This document shows positions 53,259 through 62,123 of a stretch of DNA of 64,000 nucleotides, in pieces. The DNA is from Burkholderia sp. PAMC 26561 (GTDB lineage: Bacteria; Pseudomonadota; Gammaproteobacteria; Burkholderiales; Burkholderiaceae): the NCBI RefSeq assembly GCF_001557535.2, contig NZ_CP014307.1, positions 1,488,001 to 1,552,000 of the forward strand, given 5' to 3'. The notes under the pieces were generated by a model. It was not told the DNA's origin and did not search any database. It saw nothing but the letters and a program-made list of their open reading frames with translations. The position numbers and the translations under genes were made by a program. Positions within the stretch are counted from its first letter, which is position 1. Each line of letters starts with the position of its first letter.

Positions 53259-54294
53259 GAGTGGTCGCGTAGTGTGAGAGTTGGTTCAAGGCGGCGTCGA
53301 CCACGTGCTCTGCATGCACGTTGAGTGCGCACGGATGTCCGTAGGGACACTCACGAAACGCGCATGGCCGACAAGACGGATAATCGGCGAGCACGCGATG
53401 CCGGTCGCGGTCGAGCGGTTCCCATCTGCGGGTGTCGCTGCCTGACGCGACTACTACACTGCGCGTTTTCATGGCGGCGGCGACGTGCGAAAGACCGGTA
53501 TCGTTGCAGACCACCAGCCGAGCGTTCGATACTAGCGCGGCAAGACCGCCCAACGGCGTTTTTCCTGCGAGGTTGATTGCACGGCCCCTCATTGCAGAGG
53601 CGACGCGCGTGGTCAGCAAGTGCTCGCTTGCCGCGCCGGTGATCGCAATTTGCCAGCCTTCGCCGGCAAGTGTCGATGCAACTTGCGCGAAGCGCTCAGC
53701 AGGCCAGCGGCGCGAAGGCAGTTGAGCGCCGGGATGGATCAGCACGAGACGATCGGGTCTTAGCCCGAAAACACGCGCCAGACGGGCATATTCCGCAAGG
53801 TCTTCATCATTTAGCGGAATCTCCAGACTTGTATCTTCCGCGCCGCAACCCAGGGCCTGCATCAGCGTCGTATAGCGCAGGATTTCATTAACCGTTCCAG
53901 GCCATTCGACAAACACGCCATCCCGTTGCGGCTCGCCCGGTTGCACGAAGCCTGCATTTGAAGATGCGTCCATCCGCCCGACGATATCGTTGGCGATGCC
54001 TCCGCTCCCGTGCATCTGGATGGCGAGATCGAAGCGACGTGCGTGCATGTCTTGCCAGAAGCCTTCCAGATGCTCGTTGGTCTCCGCTTGCTCCGGGAAG
54101 CCGATTGCGCCAGGAAAAACGATCAGCTCATCGACGAGATGCGCATAGCGTGTGACGAAACTTTGCGCCCATGGCAGGCCAATTAACGCGATATGCGCAC
54201 CGGGCTTCGCTTGCCGCAATGCACGCAACGCGGGAACGGCGCACAGCATGTCACCGAGTTGCAAGGCACGAAAGATCGCGATGCGCTCGGTCAT
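53248..54294 (-). CDS. glycosyltransferase family 9 (heptosyltransferase-like)
   Basis: A 348-residue GT9 enzyme. It begins ERIAIFRALQLGDMLCAVPALRALRQAKPGAHIALIG, the ADP-heptose:LPS heptosyltransferase-type opening. The C-terminal half has VLIHPGAQLPSRRWPAERFA and a nucleotide-binding NARLVVCNDTGLSHVAAAM. Its end carries a Cys cluster CRPCAFRECPYGHPC, which some GT9 proteins share. The start at 54294 overlaps the preceding GT2 gene by 4 bases (ATGA); the frame is open to 54648 but the extension overlaps the GT2 gene. It likely adds a heptose or related sugar. Confidence 0.87.
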   Translation of the reverse strand: MTERIAIFRALQLGDMLCAVPALRALRQAKPGAHIALIGLPWAQSFVTRYAHLVDELIVFPGAIGFPEQAETNEHLEGFWQDMHARRFDLAIQMHGSGGIANDIVGRMDASSNAGFVQPGEPQRDGVFVEWPGTVNEILRYTTLMQALGCGAEDTSLEIPLNDEDLAEYARLARVFGLRPDRLVLIHPGAQLPSRRWPAERFAQVASTLAGEGWQIAITGAASEHLLTTRVASAMRGRAINLAGKTPLGGLAALVSNARLVVCNDTGLSHVAAAMKTRSVVVASGSDTRRWEPLDRDRHRVLADYPSCRPCAFRECPYGHPCALNVHAEHVVDAALNQLSHYATTHAE

Positions 54295-55355
54295 AAGAAG
54301 AGCACCTTGAACTTCAGCGCGCCATAGAGCCGCCAGTAGATCGAAAGGAAAGGGATGACGACGGAGGTGCACGCCATTTCCATCAGGTGCGATGGTGCGC
54401 GCGAGGTATGCCTGAGACGCGTGATGCAAAACCGTGCGGTCAACGCAAGCCAAGCGATCACGGAGAGTCCCGAGAGCTGTGCGTGGCCATAAGCGCCGGT
54501 AACGACCGCAACGATGGCCGCCATGATGATCGCGTAATACAGCATCGGTGGTGCGCGGCGAATGCGGGCTTTGAACAGCGCCGGGTATTTCTTGTACAGC
54601 AGCGCGTCGAACTGGCTCTTCTTTTGTTGCGACATGCTTACGCCCCATCGTGCGGGACGTACCGGGTGCAGCACGATCGCATCATCGGCACGGGCGATCG
54701 GTATGCCTGCTTCCATGAACGCGAAATGCAAGTCGGAATCTTCACGCCACGCGGCGGTGAACCGGGCGTCGAATCCTCCAATGCGTTCCAGCGCCGAGCG
54801 TTGTGCAAAGGTATTGGCCGTTGCAAATTCTGCGTGTGCGAGGCCGGCGGCATCGTTTTCGTAGTCGGTCGGACGGCCGCTCAACGGCACGATGATGCGT
54901 CCCGCCACGGCGCCCGAACCTTCCGCAAGGACGTTCATACCTGATGACAACCAGCGCGCGTCGGGTTGCGTATCGTCGTCGGTGAACGCAATGCTGCTCG
55001 CTCGCGATAAACGCCAGCCCGCGTTGCGTGCGCCAGCCGGACCTTGTGTCGCGGTGACAGGCAGATAGCGTACACGCGGTCCGGTCTTCGCGCGCTCGTG
55101 TGCGATGCGCTCAACGGTTGCGCGGGTTGCATCGTCCGGACCATCGTCGCAGACAATGATCTCGAAGCGCGCCGGGTCATAGTCCTGCGTCAGGATCGAC
55201 GCGAGGCAGCGTTCGAGCATCGCCGGGCGCTTGTAGGTCGGCACGACCACGGAGATGTCGGGCGTTGCGGCGAACCGCGAATCATCCGTTGACTTCTCGC
55301 CTTTACGCAGCACGTTTTCGAAAGCATCAGTCGGGCTCGCCGCGAACGTACTCAT
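54291..55355 (-). CDS. glycosyltransferase family 2 with C-terminal membrane helices
   Basis: A 354-residue GT-A enzyme. The catalytic domain (about 30-260) has ISVVVPTYKRPAMLERCLASIL, EIIVCDDGPDD, the DXD-like SIAFTDDDTQPD and WREDSDLHFAFMEAG. Two or three hydrophobic segments near the C-terminus (YYAIIMAAIVAVVTGAYG, GLSVIAWLALTARFCIT) suggest anchoring in the inner membrane. It is coupled by 4-base overlaps on both sides to the carbamoyltransferase and the GT9 gene, so it belongs to the core of this glycan operon. Confidence 0.87.
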   Translation of the reverse strand: MSTFAASPTDAFENVLRKGEKSTDDSRFAATPDISVVVPTYKRPAMLERCLASILTQDYDPARFEIIVCDDGPDDATRATVERIAHERAKTGPRVRYLPVTATQGPAGARNAGWRLSRASSIAFTDDDTQPDARWLSSGMNVLAEGSGAVAGRIIVPLSGRPTDYENDAAGLAHAEFATANTFAQRSALERIGGFDARFTAAWREDSDLHFAFMEAGIPIARADDAIVLHPVRPARWGVSMSQQKKSQFDALLYKKYPALFKARIRRAPPMLYYAIIMAAIVAVVTGAYGHAQLSGLSVIAWLALTARFCITRLRHTSRAPSHLMEMACTSVVIPFLSIYWRLYGALKFKVLFL

Positions 55356-57097
55356 GCGCGGACCCCATTCTTCTCGATCAGGAACGAACCGATCACGAGT
55401 GCGTCAAGCGGCGACGTCCAGAAGGATTCCAGCGCGTCACGCGGAGAATTAACCATTGGTTCGCCGCGCGTATTGAAGGACGTGTTGACCAGCACGGGCA
55501 CGCCTGTGCGTTTGCGAAAGGCATCGATCAGATCGTAGTAAAGCGCATGCTGATTGCGGTTCACTGTCTGCACGCGTGCGGTGCCGTCGACGTGCCGCAC
55601 AGCAGGGATCTGCGTTTCCTTTGCGGGGTGTACATCGAAGATGAACAACATGAACGGCGCTACACCGCCGTCCACGAACCACTCGCTGGCGTACTCTTCC
55701 ATGATGACCGGCGCGACCGGCCGGAAGTCCTCGCGATCCTTGATCTCGTTGAGCTTGGACTGCATGGACGGATCGATGGGCGACGCGAGAATGGAACGTG
55801 CGCCAAGTGCGCGCGGACCGAATTCCGTGCGTCCCTGATACCAGCCGATCACCTTGTTTTGCGCAAGGATGTCAGCCGTTTCAGCCGCTATATCATGCAT
55901 CCGCCGATACGGCGCCTTGGTCCACTTGAGCAATTGCTCGATTTCGTCATCCGCGTATTCCGGGCCGAGATACGCATGATCCATCTGCCACTTGCGCGAG
56001 CGGTCACCCGTTTCCGCACGCTCGCGATAGTCGATCCAGAGCGCGGCGCCCAATGCGGTGCCCGCGTCGCCCGATGCAGGCTGCACCCAGACTTCCTTGA
56101 ACGGGCTGCGATCGCGTACGCGCGCATTCATCACGCAGTTCAGCGCCACGCCCCCGGCCATGGAGAGTTTGTCGAGACCGGTTTGTTCGTGCAACCAGCC
56201 AGCGAGTTTCAGCACGGTTTCTTCCAGCACGGCTTGCAACGAATGGGCAATGTCGAAGTGTCGTTGTTCAAGCGGGCCGCCGCGTTCGCGGGCAGGCCCG
56301 AAGCGTTCTACAAGACGTGGCGCGTCTACTGTATAAGTGCCGTCCTGCCGGTACTTGACGATCTCGTGGAACGCATCGATGTGCTCAGGTTTGCCGTAGG
56401 AGGCGAGTGCCATCACCTTGTATTCATCGGAGGAGTGCAGGAAGCCGAGATAGCCGGTTACCGTCTCGTAGAGAAGCCCAAGCGAATGCGGCAACTCCAC
56501 CTGCTTCAGCCGCTTGTATTCGCCATCGACAAATTGACCGAGGCTCGTTGTCACGCCTTCACCGCGGCCGTCCATGGTCAGCACGGCGGTATCGGTGAAC
56601 GGCGCCGCGAGAAACGCGCTCGCTTCGTGCGAAAGATGGTGGTCGACGTAATGCCACTCGAAGCGCATCGCGCGCCCGTTGCTGCGAAAGCGTTTTATCA
56701 GATGATGCGGTGCGCCGTCGATCAACTGCGCACGCGCATTCATGATGTAGCTTAAAAACAAGGGGTCCCACGGCGATTCCGAAGGATTCGACAGCGGCTT
56801 GAGCCCCGGCTCGAGCGGCAATTCGATGGTCGCGCCCGCGTGCGTCGGCATGGACGAAAGCAGCTTCGGATCGTACGAATACGCAACGTGGTCAACATCT
56901 GCGAGTTCGATGCCGGCTTCCTTAAGGCAATAGTCGATGGCATCGAAAGGCAGTTGCCACGTGGAAAACGGCACAGGCCGCTTCGCATGCTTGATGTGCG
57001 TGAAGCGTTCATCCTCTGCTGCTGCAATGACTACGCCGTCCTCGATCAGCACAGCGGCGCTGTCGTGATACACCGCGTTGATGCCCAATGTGTACAT
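55352..57097 (-). CDS. carbamoyltransferase (NodU/CmcH family)
   Basis: A 581-residue enzyme that transfers a carbamoyl group from carbamoyl phosphate (through carbamoyl-adenylate) to a hydroxyl of a sugar or natural product. The N-terminal Kae1-like domain opens with LGINAVYHDSAAVLIEDG and holds the metal-binding YVDHHLSHEASAFLAAPF and TMDGRGEG. GGVALNCVMNARV and SGDAGTALGAALW follow, and the C-terminal YrdC-like part has WYQGRTEFGPRALGARSILA and PVLVNTSFNTRGEPMVNSP. The start at 57097 gives this conserved opening; the frame is open to 57316 with a non-conserved leader. It should decorate the glycan made by this cluster with a carbamoyl ester. Confidence 0.92.
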   Translation of the reverse strand: MYTLGINAVYHDSAAVLIEDGVVIAAAEDERFTHIKHAKRPVPFSTWQLPFDAIDYCLKEAGIELADVDHVAYSYDPKLLSSMPTHAGATIELPLEPGLKPLSNPSESPWDPLFLSYIMNARAQLIDGAPHHLIKRFRSNGRAMRFEWHYVDHHLSHEASAFLAAPFTDTAVLTMDGRGEGVTTSLGQFVDGEYKRLKQVELPHSLGLLYETVTGYLGFLHSSDEYKVMALASYGKPEHIDAFHEIVKYRQDGTYTVDAPRLVERFGPARERGGPLEQRHFDIAHSLQAVLEETVLKLAGWLHEQTGLDKLSMAGGVALNCVMNARVRDRSPFKEVWVQPASGDAGTALGAALWIDYRERAETGDRSRKWQMDHAYLGPEYADDEIEQLLKWTKAPYRRMHDIAAETADILAQNKVIGWYQGRTEFGPRALGARSILASPIDPSMQSKLNEIKDREDFRPVAPVIMEEYASEWFVDGGVAPFMLFIFDVHPAKETQIPAVRHVDGTARVQTVNRNQHALYYDLIDAFRKRTGVPVLVNTSFNTRGEPMVNSPRDALESFWTSPLDALVIGSFLIEKNGVRA

Positions 57098-57126
57098 GGT
57101 TGAGTCGCCTTGATTAGGAGAAGGGT

Positions 57127-58296
57127 TCACGAGGTCGCGCGGGTTGCTTGCGTTGCTGTGGATACGGGTTCGTCGTGCAGAAGCTGCATGGCGGCACTCA
57201 CTACCTGTTCGACCGATACCCCCGTCAGGCACGCATGGTGTCCTTCGGGACAGACGCTGCGGTAGCACCAGCGGCACGGCACATCGTGGTGGAGCACGCG
57301 GTGCGGTGTCTGCCACGGCGTGTGCTGCGGGTTGGTCAGCGCATATAAATCGACGACGGGTGTACCCAGCGCAGACGCAATGTGCACCGGCCCGCTGTTA
57401 TTCGAGATCAGCACTTTCGTGCGTGCGATCAGCGCGGCAAGCTCTCCGAGTTCGAGCACGCCGGCAAGGTTGACCGTCATCCAGTGCGATCCGCCCGCCT
57501 GGGCGCAAACTTCGGCTTCATCCGGGCCGCCTGTGATCAATACAGGCCAGCCGGTCGTGTCGGCGAGTTGCGCGGCTGCTTGTGCAAACCGCTCGGCGGG
57601 ATAACGTCTTGATGCTGCCGTGGCGCCGGGGTGCATCGTGATGAAGGGTTCGTCGATCGAGAGGCCCCGATCAGCAAGCTTGATTGCCAATGACTCGATG
57701 TCGTCCGGGCGCACGTTGAAATGCATGCGCGTGTTGTTCGAGTGCGCGCCGACGTGCTGCACCAAAGCAAGTTGCCGTTCGACTTCGTGACGCGTGCCGG
57801 TCTGCGGCTCCGGTTCCGCAACCCAGTCGGTCAGCAACGCATACGGATTCTCACGACAGTGCGCGAGCCGCCTCGGGATGCCTGCAAGGTGACACAACAT
57901 GGCGGCAGGCATCGGGTTCTGGCTATATACGGTGAAGATCACGGCGGCGTCGAAACCTTCCGCCTGAAGATGCGAGCGCATGTCGAGGTCGGTCGCGGCA
58001 TTAACTGTACGGTTGTTCTTGACCCAGGGCGCTTCATACTCGATCACGTTGTCCACGTCATCGATATAACGTGCCGCCTGCGCTCCCGATCGCGACGCCA
58101 GCAGCGTGATGTGCCGTCCCGGCGCCGACGTCCGTAACGCATGCAAAGCGGGCGTGGTCATCAGCACGTCGCCGAGGTTGTCGAGGCGAATGCACAGGAT
58201 GCGCTTGATATTGTCGCCCCAGGGTTGCGCGGACCGTGTAGCCGGCGCGCGCGCGTGCGACTCGATGACGATATTGACCACGGGTGCCTGCTTCAT
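57127..58296 (-). CDS. glycosyltransferase family 9 (heptosyltransferase-like), second copy
   Basis: A 389-residue GT9 enzyme. It has IKRILCIRLDNLGDVLMTTPALHALR at about 32-57, ITMHPGATAASRRYPAERFAQAAAQ in the C-terminal domain and KVLISNNSGPVHIASALGTPVVDLYA. The C-terminal Cys cluster CRWCYRSVCPEGHHAC parallels that of the GT9 at 53248, but the proteins are diverged. The start at 58296 has a GGAG site and overlaps the upstream phosphatase gene by 4 bases. With the GmhB-like phosphatase next to it, a heptose donor is plausible. Confidence 0.88.
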   Translation of the reverse strand: MKQAPVVNIVIESHARAPATRSAQPWGDNIKRILCIRLDNLGDVLMTTPALHALRTSAPGRHITLLASRSGAQAARYIDDVDNVIEYEAPWVKNNRTVNAATDLDMRSHLQAEGFDAAVIFTVYSQNPMPAAMLCHLAGIPRRLAHCRENPYALLTDWVAEPEPQTGTRHEVERQLALVQHVGAHSNNTRMHFNVRPDDIESLAIKLADRGLSIDEPFITMHPGATAASRRYPAERFAQAAAQLADTTGWPVLITGGPDEAEVCAQAGGSHWMTVNLAGVLELGELAALIARTKVLISNNSGPVHIASALGTPVVDLYALTNPQHTPWQTPHRVLHHDVPCRWCYRSVCPEGHHACLTGVSVEQVVSAAMQLLHDEPVSTATQATRATS

Positions 58297-58907
58297 TGGA
58301 CAAGCTCCGAGGTTTGCGTGGCTTTTTCGATTACACGCGCAGCTTCGTGGAGATCGGGCGCCAGGCACAAAGGTTCTCTGTACGGTCCGCGACGCCACAC
58401 CGTCTCATTGCCGTTATCGATGAGAATGGTGCGGCACCCCGAACGGTTTCCTGCTTCCACGTCGTCGAGAATGTCACCGATGAACCAACTTGACGCAAGC
58501 GCGATGTGATGATCGTCCGACGCGTTGAGCAACATGCCTGGCAGCGGCTTGCGACAGTCACACGAGCGGTTGTAGGGCGCGACCATGCCCTCCGGATGAT
58601 GAACGCACCAGTAGACGCCGGACAATGTCGCGCCGCATTCCGACACGAGTTCGTGCAAACGGTCTTCAACGGCGTCCAGCGCTTCGACAGGAAACTTGCC
58701 CAGCGCCACGCCGCTCTGATTGCTGATCACATAGAGCGGAACCTCGAGGCGCGAGAAAACCTGCAAGGCCTCACGCGCACCAGGCGCGAGCTGCATTAGT
58801 TCAGGTTTGACGTTGTACGGAACGTCGACAAGCAAAGTCCCGTCCTTGTCGAGAAAGACGGCCCTGTCCGGGACCCTCGGCGCGGGAGCTATTGGCTGTG
58901 ACTTCAT
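58293..58907 (-). CDS. HAD-IIIA phosphatase, GmhB-like (D,D-heptose bisphosphate phosphatase type)
   Basis: A 204-residue HAD-family phosphatase. The nucleophile motif is AVFLDKDGTLLVD, motif II is VISNQSG, and the zinc loop has C-x-H ... C-x-C (WCVHHPEG, then CDCRKP) as in GmhB, with the terminal acid motif in FIGDILDDVEAGNRSG. GmhB removes a phosphate from heptose 1,7-bisphosphate on the way to ADP- or GDP-heptose. The start at 58907 overlaps the upstream glycosyltransferase gene by 4 bases. It supports the idea that the cluster builds a heptose-containing glycan. Confidence 0.88.
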   Translation of the reverse strand: MKSQPIAPAPRVPDRAVFLDKDGTLLVDVPYNVKPELMQLAPGAREALQVFSRLEVPLYVISNQSGVALGKFPVEALDAVEDRLHELVSECGATLSGVYWCVHHPEGMVAPYNRSCDCRKPLPGMLLNASDDHHIALASSWFIGDILDDVEAGNRSGCRTILIDNGNETVWRRGPYREPLCLAPDLHEAARVIEKATQTSELVQ

Positions 58908-60184
58908 GCCGACGCGCCCCCGACGGCGCGCAGGGTTGCGACTTCTCCCTCGTTTGCAGTAATGCCTGAAACGCGCGCATAAACGCTTGCTAGCGCGTCC
59001 GCAACACCGTCCCATGTGAACATCTCGCGTGCGCGTGCGAGACCCGCCTCGCCCATCGTTCGTGCAAGATCAGGACTACTTTTTAACAAGATCAGGGCAT
59101 TTGCCAGTGCAGCCGGATCCTTCGGTGGAACCAGCAATCCGGTCTGACCGTCGGCGACCGAGTAACGAATGCCGCCAACGTCGGCGCCAATCACAGGCGT
59201 ACTGCACGCCATGGCCTCGAGCGGTGTGATCCCGAACGGTTCGTACCACGGTGTTGTCACAAATACATCTGCCGCATTGTAGTAGAGACGCAAACGGGAG
59301 CGCGAACGCCGTCCGAGAAAATGAACACGATCGGCCACGCCACATTCCTGTGCGATTCCTCGCAGGCGGCCTATCTCCGGCGTGGCGATCTCGTTCGCCT
59401 CATCGGAATTGCCTCCGACTACATAGAGATGCGCCGCGTCACTCTGTTTGCCATTGCACAGACCAATCGCGCGCACCACGTTGTCGATCCCCTTTCGCGG
59501 GACCATCCGTCCAAGCTGCAGCACGATAAAGCGGTCTTGCGGCCACCCCAATTCGGCGCGGGCTGATTCTTTATCAGACGGATGAAATTCGTCGCTGTCG
59601 AAACCGCATGGCACCAGGTCGATCCGCGCCGGGTCCGCACCGTAAAGCGACACGAGATCGGACGTATCCTGCGGGCATTCGGCTATCACCGAATCCGAAC
59701 GACGTACCAGCGCGTCTTCTATGTCGAATCGATCATCGGGAAAACCGTCATCCGAGCCTTGATGCAGACGCCTCACGCGGCCAAGCGCATGGAAGGTCGT
59801 GACGAGCGGTACGCCCAAGGCTTCCTTCACGCGAAGGCCAACGAGGCCCGACATGAAGAAGTTTGCATGTACGGCGTCGTAGCGCGTGGGTTCGTTTCGG
59901 AAGAACTGGATCACGAATCGCGAGAACTCCTCCATGAATGGCAGCAGTTGCTCCTTGGGCAGTTGCCTTGCTGGCCCCGCCGGTACATTGATGACCCGCG
60001 CTCCCTCGAACTTCGAGATCAGCGGCAACAACGACCTGTCGCAGCGTGTGAAGACATCGACTTGATGTCCCTTTCGGGCAAGTTGACGCGCCACATTCGC
60101 CACGTAGATATTTTGTCCGCCACTGTCGACGCCGCCGGCAATAGCGAGCGGCGACGCATGTTCGCTGATGAGTGCGATCTTCAC
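58904..60184 (-). CDS. glycosyltransferase family 4
   Basis: A 426-residue GT-B enzyme. The opening KIALISEHASPLAIAGGVDSGGQNIYVANVARQLARKGHQVDVFTR is the sucrose-synthase/GT4-type donor-loop start. VLQLGRMVPRKGIDNVVRAI and TPWYEPFGITPLEAMACSTPVIGADVGGI hold the E-x7-E motif that contacts the sugar nucleotide. It starts with GTG at 60184. It is the first gene of a tightly coupled run down to the epimerase, and is separated by 198 bases from the GT2 gene upstream. Confidence 0.9.
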   Translation of the reverse strand: MKIALISEHASPLAIAGGVDSGGQNIYVANVARQLARKGHQVDVFTRCDRSLLPLISKFEGARVINVPAGPARQLPKEQLLPFMEEFSRFVIQFFRNEPTRYDAVHANFFMSGLVGLRVKEALGVPLVTTFHALGRVRRLHQGSDDGFPDDRFDIEDALVRRSDSVIAECPQDTSDLVSLYGADPARIDLVPCGFDSDEFHPSDKESARAELGWPQDRFIVLQLGRMVPRKGIDNVVRAIGLCNGKQSDAAHLYVVGGNSDEANEIATPEIGRLRGIAQECGVADRVHFLGRRSRSRLRLYYNAADVFVTTPWYEPFGITPLEAMACSTPVIGADVGGIRYSVADGQTGLLVPPKDPAALANALILLKSSPDLARTMGEAGLARAREMFTWDGVADALASVYARVSGITANEGEVATLRAVGGASA

Positions 60185-60382
60185 GATGGTGTCCCTGGAG
60201 AAGGTCTTGGCTTGGAGCAGGTCGCGCCCGCTGAAGCTTGGGCGGCTGGACCAGACACAGCATTCGTTGTGCCACTCGTGAAGCGAACGAAAGAAGCGTT
60301 GGTTCGTTGCGATACCTACGCATTTATTTTGCGTGCGTTTCCCCTGCGTTTCATTTAGGGTGCGCGTCGTGTGGTGACTGCT

Positions 60383-61312
60383 TCAGGACCGGGCGTATGT
60401 GCGTTCGGCGAGATGCACCGCACCGCGCATGCGTGCGACGTCGTCAGGAATCGCGCGACGCCGCGCGAGCGCCCACGGCAATGCCGCGAACAAAGAGAAA
60501 GCGTCGCGGGGAAAAGTGCCTTCGCGGCGAATGATCTTGATGGCAACGCGCGTGGTGTTCCACGCTTCGCGCCATGGCAGACGCATCCACGCAACCCACG
60601 CCGCATTGCGGGCAAGCAAGCGCCGGCGCAAGCTGCTGTCGCGTATCGGTGAGGGATGATGGTGAAGAACAAGTTCGTCTGCGTACACGATCGCGAAGCC
60701 ACTCGCGAGCACATCGAGCGCCACCAGCTCTTCTTCCCCGCCAATGAACAGGCGCGGTTCGTAACCCCCTATCTGCCGATAGAGCAACGTGCGGAAGACG
60801 CAGGCTCCCGCCATATATCCGATCAACGAAGGACCGGGAAGGCCGGCTGCGTCGAGCGGGCTGCGCGCCATGAGTTGACACGTGTCGTCGGTTTCGCCGG
60901 CGTCATTCACGAGAATACGGGCATTGAGCACGCCTACCCGCGGCGCGCTGTCCAGCAGTTGTACCGCCCGTTGCAGCGATCCGGCGTGCCACCACGTGTC
61001 GTCGTCGCAAAATGCTACGTACTCCGTGGTGACGCTGCTCACGCCGACATTGCGCCCCGCTGCGCCGAGATTCGTCTGCGCAATGATGAGCGTCACATCG
61101 GGGAAGCATTCGGCAATCTGCTGCGGGGTGCCGTCGGTCGAGCCGTTGTCGACGACCACCACGCGCGGCTGCTCCGGCAGCGCGCAAAGCCTGCTGAGCG
61201 TTTCGAGCACCTGCGCGCAGCGGTTGTAGGTGAGCACCACCACCGATATCCTTGCCCTTGCTTCCGTTTCGGGTACGGGCTCGAAATCAATATTAGGCGC
61301 ATCGCTTTTCAT
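60383..61312 (-). CDS. glycosyltransferase family 2
   Basis: A 309-residue GT-A enzyme without membrane helices. The catalytic domain shows ISVVVLTYNRCAQVLETLSRL, VVVVDNGSTDGTPQQIAECF, NLGAAGRNVGVSSVTTEYVAFCDDDTWW (the DDD metal-binding motif), FIGGEEELVALDVLASGF and an HHHPSPIRD block. The start at 61312 overlaps the PIG-L gene by 4 bases, so both are translationally coupled. The extension of the frame to 61450 overlaps the PIG-L gene and is not family-like. Confidence 0.87.
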   Translation of the reverse strand: MKSDAPNIDFEPVPETEARARISVVVLTYNRCAQVLETLSRLCALPEQPRVVVVDNGSTDGTPQQIAECFPDVTLIIAQTNLGAAGRNVGVSSVTTEYVAFCDDDTWWHAGSLQRAVQLLDSAPRVGVLNARILVNDAGETDDTCQLMARSPLDAAGLPGPSLIGYMAGACVFRTLLYRQIGGYEPRLFIGGEEELVALDVLASGFAIVYADELVLHHHPSPIRDSSLRRRLLARNAAWVAWMRLPWREAWNTTRVAIKIIRREGTFPRDAFSLFAALPWALARRRAIPDDVARMRGAVHLAERTYARS

Positions 61313-62001
61313 TTGGCTAGTTCGAGCTTCCAGCAGCGTTCGGTACAAAAGACATCGTCGTAGCCCTCCGGTCCGAATGCTTTGAGCTGACTTGCGTACG
61401 CTCTGACCGCCTCGCGTTTTAGCGCCTGGTCGTGCTGGTTCGCGCGCCAATGTCCGGGCTCAGGCGTCGCACTGATCCCTCGTGCGGCAAGATCCGCGAG
61501 ACGCGCCTGCAGCAGGCCCGACATGCGGCGGTAGAGGGCGTCTTCGTAAGCGAAGCACTTGAGCGCAGGGTTTGCATTCCACACATCGATGCATGCGCGG
61601 TGCACGAGTTCGTGATCCGAATGAAACAGGCCCAGGGGAACAAGAAGGGTGCGAGCAGCATGAAGACGCACTGCTTCGCCAAGCTTGCTCGCGATTGATT
61701 CGACGGTTGGAGCCGTCCCGTAAGGAGCATATTGCGCATCGAGAAAGTCGCCGCGCTCAGCGAGCGCACCCAGGACTTCCAGCGCGAAATCGTCTTCGCA
61801 TGCGCGTTCGCGCATCGCCTCTGCTGCGTTAGTAAAGCCGCAGTGCTGGTCCCAGTCAGTTGTCACGTCTTCAGCAGGGCATCCAGAGAAGACGGTATGG
61901 ACCACCGACCCCGGATGCGCCGCGATGAAAGCACCACAACTGAATACGGCGTCGTCAAAATGCGGGGACACGACCAACGGGTGCGAGATATTTTCTGGCA
62001 T
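61309..62001 (-). CDS. PIG-L-family deacetylase
   Basis: A 230-residue member of the PIG-L/LmbE zinc hydrolases that remove acetyl or other acyl groups from N-acetylglucosamine-type sugars. The metal site is SPHFDDAVFSCG (a variant of PHPDDE) and the third ligand is in FHSDHELVHRA. LVVSPHFDDAVFSCGAF is at about residues 8-24. The start at 62001 is uncertain: neither this ATG nor the one at 62031 has a good ribosome site. It is the first gene of the glycan cluster and could deacetylate the lipid-linked or first sugar. Confidence 0.82.
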   Translation of the reverse strand: MPENISHPLVVSPHFDDAVFSCGAFIAAHPGSVVHTVFSGCPAEDVTTDWDQHCGFTNAAEAMRERACEDDFALEVLGALAERGDFLDAQYAPYGTAPTVESIASKLGEAVRLHAARTLLVPLGLFHSDHELVHRACIDVWNANPALKCFAYEDALYRRMSGLLQARLADLAARGISATPEPGHWRANQHDQALKREAVRAYASQLKAFGPEGYDDVFCTERCWKLELAK

Positions 62002-62039
62002 GGCGTTTTCGGGCTGACATGGTCCGACCAAAAACGCAA

Positions 62040-62088
62040 AACGCGGACCTGATGCCGGGATGCTCTCCCACGACTTCAGGTCCGCGTT
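62040..62088 (-). terminator. 13-base inverted repeat, terminator-like
   Basis: Perfect arms AACGCGGACCTGA (62040-62052) and its complement (62076-62088) with a 23-base loop. Read on the minus strand the stem is followed by TTTTGCGTTTTTGG. It lies just after the 62124-62579 gene and before the PIG-L gene, so it probably ends that transcript. Confidence 0.6.
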
Positions 62089-62123
62089 CGACAGGACGTA
62101 TCCCGTAGCGAAGACGCCAAGGT

